A program made the translations under genes and the position numbers. A DNA stretch of 64,000 nt, taken from positions 1-64,000 of the forward strand of contig JALFZG010000062.1 of NCBI GenBank assembly GCA_022784645.1, given 5' to 3'. Numbering within the stretch: position 1 is the stretch's first letter; each line of letters starts with the position of its first letter. Origin of the DNA: Bacteroidales bacterium (GTDB lineage Bacteria; Bacteroidota; Bacteroidia; Bacteroidales; Paludibacteraceae). This document shows positions 55,820 through 64,000 of the stretch, piece after piece. The notes beneath the pieces were generated by a model. The model saw only the letters and a list, made by a program, of their open reading frames with translations, searched no databases and was not told where the DNA came from.

Positions 55820-56107
55820 ATATAATCTTTCTGACTGACGAGCTCATGCAAAGCACGATAGGCGGCTAATCACGAAAGCGATTGCAAAGGTACTGCTTTT
55901 TTTTGAATGTACCAAATTTTTTAGGCAAAAAAGCCGATTTTTACGTGGAAAATCCAAAATCTGCCATTCATAGATAGCAAAATAGGCGTTATTTGTTGCT
56001 TGATTTTACAGAGAAGAGTTGTCCTTTCCTAAAGTTCAGGCTGGACAAATTATATGCTTCCGTCAGGATTTTTGGGATTGACGATTGTGGATGTTGACCC
56101 TTAACGC

Positions 56108-57538
56108 CTATCCGACAGAGCCTTCCAAGCTAACTTGCAGTAATTTCTGTGCCTCTACAGCAAACTCCATCGGCAGCTTATTGAGCACCTCTTTGGCATA
56201 GCCGTTTACAATCAATCCAACAGCATCTTCCATCCCGATACCGCGTTGCTGACAGTAGAAAAGCTGATCCTCTGATATCTTCGAGGTTGTAGCTTCGTGC
56301 TCTACCGTAGCCGTAGGGTTACTGATCTGCATATCTGGGAAAGTGTGCGCTCCACACGTGCTGCCCAGCAGCAGCGAGTCACATTGCGAATAGTTGCGAG
56401 CATTCTCCGCATTCGGTAGCACCTTCACCAATCCGCGGTAGGAGTTCTCGCTCTTGCCTGCAGAGATACCTTTACTGATTATGCGCGAACGCGTGTTCCT
56501 GCCCATGTGAATCATCTTGGTGCCCGTATCAGCTTGCTGATAGTTGTTGGTTACCGCTACTGAATAAAACTCCGCACTCGAGTTATCGCCCTTCAGAATG
56601 CAAGATGGGTACTTCCATGTGATGGCCGAACCCGTCTCAACTTGCGTCCAAGACAGACGTGCATTTTCGTGGCAGAGACCGCGTTTAGTAACGAAATTAT
56701 AAATACCACCCTTGCCCTCTTTATCGCCCGGATACCAGTTTTGTACAGTAGAGTACTTAACTTCCGCATCCTTCATCACTACGATCTCTACGATAGCGGC
56801 ATGCAGCTGATTCTCATCACGCATCGGTGCTGTACAGCCCTCCAAATAGGAGAGATAGCCACCCTCATCGCATACCAGCAACGTGCGTTCAAACTGACCC
56901 GTATTCGATGCGTTGATACGGAAATAAGTGGATAGCTCCATCGGGCAACGAACGCCCTTAGGGATATAAACAAACGAGCCATCGGAGAACACAGCCGAAT
57001 TCAAGGCTGCATAGAAATTATCAGCGGGCGGCACCACCGATCCCAAATACAGTTTTACCAAATCCGGATGCTCTTTTACTGCTTCTGAAATGGAGCAGAA
57101 AATGATGCCCTTCTCTCGGAGTGTCTCGCGGAAAGTGGTTTTTACTGAAACGGAATCTATCACGGCATCAACCGCCATTCCGGCCAAAGCTGCTCGTTCC
57201 TCAAGCGGGATACCAAGTTTATCGAAGGTCTTCATCAGTTCCGGATCAATCTCTTTTTTCTCCTCATCGGTATGCGTCTTAGGAGCTGCATAATAAGATA
57301 TCGCTTGAAAATCAATCTCGGGAATACGCAAATGTGCCCACGTAGGCAACTTCATTTGCGTCCATCTTCGATATGCTTTTAGGCGAAACTCAAGCAGCCA
57401 ATCGGGCTCACCTTTTTTCTTAGAAATCAGGCGCACCACATCTTCATTCAGCCCGCGCGGAATGATGTCCGTATCGATATCGGTAGTAAAACCGTATTCG
57501 TATTCTTTAGAAGTAATATCGTTTATCAGATTATCCAT
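56108..57538 (-). CDS. sufB: Fe-S cluster assembly protein SufB
   Basis: [36 protein letters not shown]-type region [23 protein letters not shown]. Confidence 0.96.
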   Translation of the reverse strand: MDNLINDITSKEYEYGFTTDIDTDIIPRGLNEDVVRLISKKKGEPDWLLEFRLKAYRRWTQMKLPTWAHLRIPEIDFQAISYYAAPKTHTDEEKKEIDPELMKTFDKLGIPLEERAALAGMAVDAVIDSVSVKTTFRETLREKGIIFCSISEAVKEHPDLVKLYLGSVVPPADNFYAALNSAVFSDGSFVYIPKGVRCPMELSTYFRINASNTGQFERTLLVCDEGGYLSYLEGCTAPMRDENQLHAAIVEIVVMKDAEVKYSTVQNWYPGDKEGKGGIYNFVTKRGLCHENARLSWTQVETGSAITWKYPSCILKGDNSSAEFYSVAVTNNYQQADTGTKMIHMGRNTRSRIISKGISAGKSENSYRGLVKVLPNAENARNYSQCDSLLLGSTCGAHTFPDMQISNPTATVEHEATTSKISEDQLFYCQQRGIGMEDAVGLIVNGYAKEVLNKLPMEFAVEAQKLLQVSLEGSVG

Positions 57539-57548
57539 AGGGGTATCA

Positions 57549-57571
57549 AAAAAGCCGCCATTAGGCGGCTC
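57549..57571 (-). terminator. Intrinsic terminator of tRNA-Cys
   Basis: AGCCGCC-TAAT-GGCGGCT + T6 on minus. Confidence 0.8.
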
Positions 57572-57576
57572 ACATG

Positions 57577-57648
57577 AGGTACCTTGCGGAGTCGAACCGC
57601 ACTGACCGGTTTTGCAGACCGGGGACTAAACCGCTCATCCAAGGTACC
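57577..57648 (-). tRNA. tRNA-Cys (GCA)
   Basis: GGTACCT/AGGTACC acceptor, CTGCAAA anticodon loop, discriminator T. Confidence 0.93.
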
Positions 57649-57792
57649 ATTGGCTCGGATATCAGTCCGTAAAGCGGGTGCAAAGGTAATGCTTTTTTTT
57701 GGATTGACCAAATTTTTAGAAGAAAAAACGCATTTTTTATGCAAATAGTGCCTTTTTATATGCTTTTCTTTCTTATTCGATACTCCATTTCG

Positions 57793-59013
57793 CTATTCCA
57801 CCCACAGAACAAGCCCCTTCAGATACTCCCCTTCCGGGTGGTATATATTCACCGGATGATCCTGCGGTTGGGTTAGCTGATGGAGGATGCGCACCTTCCT
57901 CCCCGACATAGCCGCTGCGGAGAACACGGCCAAGCGAAACATCTCCTTGTCGATAGCCTGCGAGCAGGAGAAGGTAAAGAGGATGCCTCCTTTACGAATC
58001 TGCTGAAAGGCTTTGGCGTTGAGTCGCTTATAGCCTTGGAGCGCGTTCTTGATGGCACCACGATGCTTGGCAAAAGCCGGTGGGTCAAGGATAATGAGGT
58101 CGTATTGATTTTTATTGTTTTCCAAGAAATGAAATGCATCGTCCACTATGGCCGTATGATTGGTGCAGTCAGGAAAATTGCGGGCCACGTTTTGCCTTAC
58201 CAACTCGATGGCTTTCTCGGAGCAATCTACCGAATCGACTTTGTGTGCTCCTCCGCGGAGGGCATACACCGAAAATCCACCCGTGTAGCAAAACATATTC
58301 AGCACATCCTTACCGGCAGCATAACGCTCTAGCAGGGCGCGGTTCTCGCGTTGGTCCACAAAGAACCCCGTTTTCTGCCCCCTTAGCCAATCTATGCCAA
58401 ATAGCAAACCGTTTTCCGTACCAATACACGAGGTGGGGCCGCCAAAGAGATATTTGTCGCGTTTCTCCTCCTCGGGGATGGGAGCTTTAAAGGGCAAGGT
58501 ACCTTCGGATTTATAATACACGTTCTTCACCTGCTCCACAACTTGCATCACGGCTTCAGCCACCTGCATGCGGCTCTTATGCATACCTACCGAATGGGCT
58601 TGAATAACAGCCGTATCATCGTAAATATCCACTATTAGTCCTGGAAGAAAATCACCCTCGCCATGGATGAGACGGTAGGTGTTGTTTTGCAAAGAATCAT
58701 TACTGCTAAGGCGCACCAAATTCAGTTTATTCCGCACCTCGTAAGCGGCACGAATGCGTTGCTCCCAAAAGTCTTCCGGCAAACAATCCGAATTAAATTC
58801 TAGGATTCTTACAGCGATGCTGCCTATTTGCCAATGACCAACGCCGAGCACCGCATCATCAGCACTTTTCACCACTACCAGTTCGCCCTCCTCAATCGTA
58901 TCGTAGGGGTAATCTTTTTCGAGTACGATCTTACGGATTGCACCGGAGAACACCCACGGATGAAACCGCAGGAGCGACTCTTCTTTATGTTTATGAAGGA
59001 TAATTTCGTTCAT
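57793..59013 (-). CDS. rlmI: Class I SAM-dependent rRNA methyltransferase (RlmI-like)
   Basis: LNMFCYTGGFSVYALRGGAHKVDSVDCSEKA, LIILDPPAFAK. Confidence 0.9.
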   Translation of the reverse strand: MNEIILHKHKEESLLRFHPWVFSGAIRKIVLEKDYPYDTIEEGELVVVKSADDAVLGVGHWQIGSIAVRILEFNSDCLPEDFWEQRIRAAYEVRNKLNLVRLSSNDSLQNNTYRLIHGEGDFLPGLIVDIYDDTAVIQAHSVGMHKSRMQVAEAVMQVVEQVKNVYYKSEGTLPFKAPIPEEEKRDKYLFGGPTSCIGTENGLLFGIDWLRGQKTGFFVDQRENRALLERYAAGKDVLNMFCYTGGFSVYALRGGAHKVDSVDCSEKAIELVRQNVARNFPDCTNHTAIVDDAFHFLENNKNQYDLIILDPPAFAKHRGAIKNALQGYKRLNAKAFQQIRKGGILFTFSCSQAIDKEMFRLAVFSAAAMSGRKVRILHQLTQPQDHPVNIYHPEGEYLKGLVLWVE

Positions 59014-59056
59014 TTTTTTGCCCTTTTTCGAGCCAATTAGATTTCGGCTTCACTCA

Positions 59057-59767
59057 CTATTTCTGGTCTTCTTTAGCAGCCTCAGCCGCCGCCTGACGAG
59101 CAGCCAAAACGGCCATCTGGTGCTCGTGCTGCTTCTTCAGGTCATCGATCCGGAGTTGCTCTGCCTCGGCCTTGGGCAACTTCTTCGTCTGTATCAATTC
59201 GTTGTAAATTAGTAAGGTAGCCCACGCATCCGTAGATGCATAGCGCGCCTGTTCAGGAGTCAGCACCATGTTTTCCCAATTCGTAAGTTGCTGACTCTTA
59301 GATATTTTTTTACCAAAAATTATGGCGAAAATCTTCTGTAATCCGAGGTCGAGAATACCATATTCGCCTACCAACTTCTGCACATCGATGCAGTTTCCGG
59401 GCGTAAACGGACGTCGATGCTGCAATCCAGCAAGGTCATCCTTAAAAGCCAAACCGATTTTCTTAATGTTCTTATTAGCAAAGAAATCCGCAAGTTCCTG
59501 CGGCAAACCAATTTGATTGAGCTGAAAGAGGTAACAACGCTCCTCGGTAGCAATCTGCACAAGCGCCACAGGGTAGTGCTGCCCACGACGAAACGACGGA
59601 CGCGTCTCCGTATCTACTCCTACAATGGTCTGCTGATTGAGCCAACCCACAGCTTCCGGCACTTGCTCTATAGTGTTGATTACATACGTCTCGCCCTCGA
59701 AAGCCACGAGCGGCATCCAATGCACCAAATCCTTGGAAATACGATGGGGAAAATGGTTTTCTTTCAT
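59057..59767 (-). CDS. 3'-5' exonuclease domain protein
   Basis: IVGVDTETRPSFRRG, GLAFKDDLAGL, QARYASTDAWATLLIYNEL. Confidence 0.9.
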   Translation of the reverse strand: MKENHFPHRISKDLVHWMPLVAFEGETYVINTIEQVPEAVGWLNQQTIVGVDTETRPSFRRGQHYPVALVQIATEERCYLFQLNQIGLPQELADFFANKNIKKIGLAFKDDLAGLQHRRPFTPGNCIDVQKLVGEYGILDLGLQKIFAIIFGKKISKSQQLTNWENMVLTPEQARYASTDAWATLLIYNELIQTKKLPKAEAEQLRIDDLKKQHEHQMAVLAARQAAAEAAKEDQK

Positions 59768-59773
59768 ATCAGA

Positions 59774-60313
59774 TTAGTCTTCGCTATTACTAAACTCCGG
59801 ATCATTGCGGAGCACATCCATCGCCCGCAACACACTCAGCAGTTTCTGTCCCCAATGCATCTCAAACGCTTCCAAACAAGCTAAGATGGCATCGTTCATC
59901 ACGGCCGTCTCCTGCGTTCGATAATTGGCGGCAAGGTCAAAGAGCTCCTGATAGATATCGGCCAATTGCTCTGAGATAAAACGCGTCTCGGATACATCGC
60001 CATAACGCCCCTCTTCCACCGGCACTTCAAGATAGGTGTCGTCAGATCCAAGCAACGCGGCAACTGTACCTCTCACCACTTCGTATTGATCCTCCGTGCA
60101 GAAGGTCTCCACATAATCGTCAAGCTCCTGATCGGGCTTGTCCAGCAGACGCGCTTTCAAATACAGCATCGGCAGAAGGCAAGTGAGTTTCTCCACTGCT
60201 TCCACCTTGTCTTCTTCCGCAATTTTTTCGAGAAAACCGCATACTTGCACGCTTACGGTCAGGAAGTCAATGACATCCTGACGATATACGAAATGCTGGG
60301 GTAAACTGTTCAT
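59774..60313 (-). CDS. DUF5063-like protein
   Basis: Acidic helical protein directly upstream of the exonuclease gene; LPMLYLKARLLDKPDQELDDYVETFCTEDQYEVV. Confidence 0.7.
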   Translation of the reverse strand: MNSLPQHFVYRQDVIDFLTVSVQVCGFLEKIAEEDKVEAVEKLTCLLPMLYLKARLLDKPDQELDDYVETFCTEDQYEVVRGTVAALLGSDDTYLEVPVEEGRYGDVSETRFISEQLADIYQELFDLAANYRTQETAVMNDAILACLEAFEMHWGQKLLSVLRAMDVLRNDPEFSNSED

Positions 60314-60403
60314 TTTAAGTGTTTTTTTGTAGAAATCGACTGCAAAGGTACGAAATTTTATCGAAATATCAAAAAAAGTTTTTCAAATTTGGAATAATTT
60401 TTG

Positions 60404-60411
60404 TAACTTTG
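60404..60411 (+). promoter_or_regulatory. -7 element TAACTTTG
   Basis: Upstream of 60451 CDS. Confidence 0.55.
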
Positions 60412-60450
60412 CGGCAAAATTCTTGTTTTTGTTTAAAATCCTATATCACA

Positions 60451-61161
60451 ATGAAAAAATTTTACATGCTCATAGCCTCTTTTCTGATGGCATTTTCAGT
60501 AGCCGCTCAAGAAGCAGGTGAAGGCCTTCAATCGGTCGGCGTAAGCACCACGTATCAATACCTCACGCCACTGGATATAACCATCTGTTCGTTCAATCTC
60601 GAGCAACTTCGCGACTCGTATGAAAAAGACGAAAACTACGCTGCGGTGCTCGCTACTATTCAATCTCGTTTAAAAGAAGAAAAATCAGCCATCATGGCAA
60701 TGCAGAAAACGCTTAAGACCGAGCGATTGCTTTACGATGCCCAGATGGAACTTTACAAAGGGCGCCAAGCCCTTTCTGCCTACCTCGATAAGCAAATGGA
60801 AGCTACTATCAAGAAGATTAACGAGCTTATCCTTCAGATGGATAAGCAGAGCCAAATCTTGAGCACGCTCGATAATTCCGATGAGGCTATTACTACGCAT
60901 CGGGCTTTGTTTGAGCAAACAAGAAAAGAACTTCTCGATGCTATCAAGCAAAGTCAGCAGATTAAGCAGCAAAACGGTACCACTTCATCGGAAACGCTCA
61001 ATCAAGAGTTTAACCGACTCAACAGTTTCCTAATCGAACTCTCCGATAAGGAAACCCGACTCAACAGCCTTTTGAATCAAAACAAGGCTAATATGGAAAT
61101 TATCAATTCTACCCTTAAATCCACAGAAGCGGCTATCAAGGCCGCTGCTAAGGGAAAATAA
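60451..61161 (+). CDS. Secreted coiled-coil protein of unknown function
   Basis: Signal peptide MKKFYMLIASFLMAFSVAAQ; long Gln/Lys-rich helices; start moved from 60319. Confidence 0.7.
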   Translation: MKKFYMLIASFLMAFSVAAQEAGEGLQSVGVSTTYQYLTPLDITICSFNLEQLRDSYEKDENYAAVLATIQSRLKEEKSAIMAMQKTLKTERLLYDAQMELYKGRQALSAYLDKQMEATIKKINELILQMDKQSQILSTLDNSDEAITTHRALFEQTRKELLDAIKQSQQIKQQNGTTSSETLNQEFNRLNSFLIELSDKETRLNSLLNQNKANMEIINSTLKSTEAAIKAAAKGK

Positions 61162-61171
61162 TCATATCCGC

Positions 61172-61828
61172 ATGAAAGTCATCCATTTATCCGAGACCAA
61201 CAATGTCATCAATCAGTTCCTTAAAGAACTCCGCAGCGTAAGTATCCAAGGCGACTCCATGCGTTTCCGCCGGAACATCGAACGTATTGGTGAGATTATG
61301 GCGTATGAGATTAGTAAGGAGCTCGATTATGCTCCTGAAACCATTCAAACTCCCCTGGCTTCCTGTACTCTTCACGTGCCGCAAGATCAGATTGTACTCG
61401 GCACTATCCTGCGTGCTGGCATGCCTCTCCATGATGGACTCTTCCATTATTTTGACAAGGCTGAAAACGCGTTTATCTCTGCCTATCGCCGATACACCAA
61501 CGAGCAGCATACGGACCTTGAGATTGTGGTAGAATACATGGCTTCGCCCGATTTGAACGGCAAAACGCTCATTTTGCCCGACCCCATGCTCGCTACAGGT
61601 GGTTCGATGGAGCTCACCTATCAAGCGCTCCTGAAAAACGGCAAGCCGCGCAAGCTCTTCCTCGCATCGGTGATTGCCAGCCAAGAGGCGGTCGAATACT
61701 TGCAAAAAACCATGCCTGAAGACGCAATCCTTTGGGTGGCAGCCATTGATCCTGTGCTCAACGAACATAAATATATTGTACCGGGATTGGGCGATGCCGG
61801 TGACCTTTGTTTTGGAGAAAAAATGTGA
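61172..61828 (+). CDS. upp: Uracil phosphoribosyltransferase
   Basis: TILRAGMPLHDGLFHYFDKAENAFISAYRRY, LILPDPMLATGGSMEL. Confidence 0.94.
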   Translation: MKVIHLSETNNVINQFLKELRSVSIQGDSMRFRRNIERIGEIMAYEISKELDYAPETIQTPLASCTLHVPQDQIVLGTILRAGMPLHDGLFHYFDKAENAFISAYRRYTNEQHTDLEIVVEYMASPDLNGKTLILPDPMLATGGSMELTYQALLKNGKPRKLFLASVIASQEAVEYLQKTMPEDAILWVAAIDPVLNEHKYIVPGLGDAGDLCFGEKM

Positions 61829-62214
61829 AACGATTTTTTCAAACATATTGGTTGTCACTTCTCGTAGCCGCAGCAATTCTCTACCTCTCGTTGGCTACCG
61901 GCCGAGGGCTTGCCAAGCTCCCGCCTATACCTCTTTTTGAGAATGCCGATAAACTAATGCATTTTATGATGTATATGTGCCTCAGTTGCGTGATTACGTT
62001 CAACCAGCGTATGAGCGGCAAAGCTCTCCTTCTCACGGCCTTCACGGCTATTGCAATATCAGTAGCCTATGGCGGTGTGATTGAACTCGTGCAGCCATTC
62101 TTCCCGCCCCGTACCTGTGACTTGCTCGATTTCATTGCCGATTCAGCAGGTGCCATCGTAGGATTTGTCATTACCGATATCATATGGATACAAGCGCACT
62201 CGCATATCAGATAG
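61825..62214 (+). CDS. VanZ family protein (GTG start overlapping upp stop)
   Basis: LMHFMMYMCLS, GGVIELVQPFFPPRTCDLLDFIADSAGAIVGF. Confidence 0.85.
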   Translation: MKRFFQTYWLSLLVAAAILYLSLATGRGLAKLPPIPLFENADKLMHFMMYMCLSCVITFNQRMSGKALLLTAFTAIAISVAYGGVIELVQPFFPPRTCDLLDFIADSAGAIVGFVITDIIWIQAHSHIR

Positions 62215-63302
62215 CCTTACCCCTGCTTCCCGAAGTGGGACTGCAGCGGACGAAGCAAATCGTACAGCACTTCGGCTCTGCCGAGGCGTTTTTCCGTGCG
62301 GATAGAGCTTATATTCTCTCTCACACGCACCTGAGCGCGAGCGCTGTAGATAGGATTATGTGCGCACGCGAAGAAGCGCTCAATCGAGCCAATGAAGAGA
62401 TTGCGTTTGTGCAGAAACATGCTATCCAAACGTATTGGTTTGAAGACGAGTCATACCCTGAGCTCTTGAGGGAGGTGCCTGATGCCCCCTCTCTCCTCTT
62501 CTGCAAGGGCAATATCCGCTTCACTCGCCACATGCTCTCTATCGTAGGTACCCGCAACCCCACCGACCGAGGCAAGCAACTCTGCGAGCAACTCGTACGC
62601 GATTTGGCGGCTCGAGTACCCGACCTTACTATCGTGAGCGGACTTGCTTTCGGGATAGACGTATGTGCTCACAAAGCGGCTCTTGAAAACGGGCTCCAAA
62701 CCATTGCCGTTCCGGCTCACGGACTCGATCGAATTTACCCTGTTCAGCATCGGAATATAGCTATTCAGATTCTCCAAAACGGTGGTATCCTCACCGAATA
62801 TATGAGTAAGACGGAGCCAGAGAAAGCTCATTTCGTAGCCCGCAATCGCATCGTAGCCGGACTGACGGAAGCCACCGTTGTTATCGAGTCAAAAAGCCGC
62901 GGCGGCAGTTTGATTACCGCCCGCCTTGCCATGGATTACAGTCGTGATGTCTTTGCCTTCCCAGGACGGCCATCAGACGTTTGGTCGGCAGGATGCAATG
63001 ATCTCATCCGAAACAATGCCGCTATGCTCATCAATAATGCTGACGATCTGATTGAGGCGCTCAATTGGGGCAGCAAGCCACAACCCGTTCAGACCTCTCT
63101 CGATGCGGCTCTCTTTGCCGAACTCACCCCCGATGAACAGCTACTGATGGATTGCCTCCGTCAAAACGAAGATGGCATTCACGTGAATACTCTCTGTGAA
63201 AATCTCCAAACACCCTACTCAGAGGTGTCGGCTATGCTCTTCTCGCTCGAGCTGAAAGGGCTCGTTCGTCCCTTACCGGGAGGACGTTATCGAAACGCAT
63301 AA
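62184..63302 (+). CDS. dprA: DNA-processing protein DprA
   Basis: LSIVGTRNPTDRGKQL, VSGLAFGIDVCAHKAAL, NRIVAGLTEATVVIESKSRGGSLITARLA. Confidence 0.95.
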   Translation: MDTSALAYQIALPLLPEVGLQRTKQIVQHFGSAEAFFRADRAYILSHTHLSASAVDRIMCAREEALNRANEEIAFVQKHAIQTYWFEDESYPELLREVPDAPSLLFCKGNIRFTRHMLSIVGTRNPTDRGKQLCEQLVRDLAARVPDLTIVSGLAFGIDVCAHKAALENGLQTIAVPAHGLDRIYPVQHRNIAIQILQNGGILTEYMSKTEPEKAHFVARNRIVAGLTEATVVIESKSRGGSLITARLAMDYSRDVFAFPGRPSDVWSAGCNDLIRNNAAMLINNADDLIEALNWGSKPQPVQTSLDAALFAELTPDEQLLMDCLRQNEDGIHVNTLCENLQTPYSEVSAMLFSLELKGLVRPLPGGRYRNA

Positions 63303-63321
63303 TTATTTAAATACAAACTAT

Positions 63322-64000
63322 ATGAACATTCATTTTATCGCTATCGGCGGCGCAGCCATGCACAATCTGGCTTTGGCCGTTGCCTCAAAAAAAGGCTATC
63401 ACGTAACTGGCTCTGACGACGAGATTTTCGATCCCGCCAAGTCTAATCTGGCAGCAGCCGGTCTTCTTCCAGAGGAAATAGGTTGGCATCCGGAAAAGAT
63501 TACCAAGGACCTCGATGCCGTTATCCTTGGTATGCACGCCCGCAAAGACAACCCCGAGTTGCTTCGCGCCAAAGAGCTTGGCCTCAAGATTTACTCTTTC
63601 CCTGAGTATCTCTATGAGCAAACCAAAGACAAAACGCGTATCGTGATTGGTGGCAGCCATGGCAAGACCACGACAACCTCCATGGTGCTCTTCGTGATGC
63701 ATAAGCTCGGTATCGAAGCCGACTATATGGTAGGTGCGCAGATTGAAGGATTCGAACGGATGGTGCGCCTCTCGGATACTGCTAAGTATGCCGTTTTTGA
63801 GGGCGATGAATACCTTACCTCGGCCCTTGACCCACGTAGTAAATTCCACCTCTACCACCCCAATATCGCTATCCTCACCGGCATAGCCTGGGATCATATC
63901 AACGTGTTCCCCACCTTCGAGCAATATGTAGATACCTTCCGCACTTATGTATCCCTCATTGAGCCCAACGGACATTTTATCTATTATCAGAACGATGAGA
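63322..64000 (+). CDS. mpl: UDP-N-acetylmuramate:L-alanyl-gamma-D-glutamyl-meso-diaminopimelate ligase (Mpl-like Mur ligase), partial at window end
   Basis: MNIHFIAIGGAAMHNLALAVASKKGYHVTGSDDEIFDPAKS, GSHGKTTTTSMVL. Confidence 0.88.
   Translation, partial: MNIHFIAIGGAAMHNLALAVASKKGYHVTGSDDEIFDPAKSNLAAAGLLPEEIGWHPEKITKDLDAVILGMHARKDNPELLRAKELGLKIYSFPEYLYEQTKDKTRIVIGGSHGKTTTTSMVLFVMHKLGIEADYMVGAQIEGFERMVRLSDTAKYAVFEGDEYLTSALDPRSKFHLYHPNIAILTGIAWDHINVFPTFEQYVDTFRTYVSLIEPNGHFIYYQNDE

Overview
Chromosomal segment of a Bacteroidales-type bacterium. Supporting signs: SusC/SusD pairs, TTTG-N19/20-TAnnTTTG promoters, and Sus/Lpx/Mpl proteins of Bacteroidetes type. Most of the window is ordinary core genome: a starch-type PUL (SGNH hydrolase, GH13, SusE/F, SusD, SusC, DUF6377-like regulator), topoisomerase IV A, rpiB, efp, mreBC, a NadR-like protein, GH25, CoA-transferase, fba, acetylxylan esterase, zeta-toxin-like kinase, phoH, glnS, lpxA/lpxC/lpxD, sigma-70, a second SusCD pair, sufB, upp, dprA and a partial mpl. 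Three tRNAs are readable: Arg-TCT, initiator fMet-CAT and Cys-GCA. The most unusual content is non-coding. (1) Three dispersed loci (1-1335, 39507-40620, 49620-49935) share a mosaic of short helically phased repeats: 9-bp GTTACAAAC, 10-bp A/T-rich units and 11-bp CATCGCACNNN. One of them is a ~1.04-kb transposase-less unit bounded by perfect 54-bp inverted repeats. (2) There are two ~72-nt small-RNA-like transcription units (26907-26978 +, 30256-30327 -). They share promoter layout, length and the terminator core GTCGAGATGAC. A third orphan-promoter intergenic region (~33900-34066) carries a near-match to the internal single-stranded segment of the first unit. (3) A 105-bp duplication includes the 3' end of tRNA-Arg and abuts one of the repeat loci. 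Protein-level oddities: LpxC without the usual fused FabZ, a TlpA-like protein lacking CxxC, a NadR-like protein with a degenerate nucleotidyltransferase domain, a GH25 protein with an apparently degenerate second barrel, and topo IV A ending in a beta-clamp-like QMSLF motif. All calls come from reading the sequence and supplied ORFs; no database search was run.
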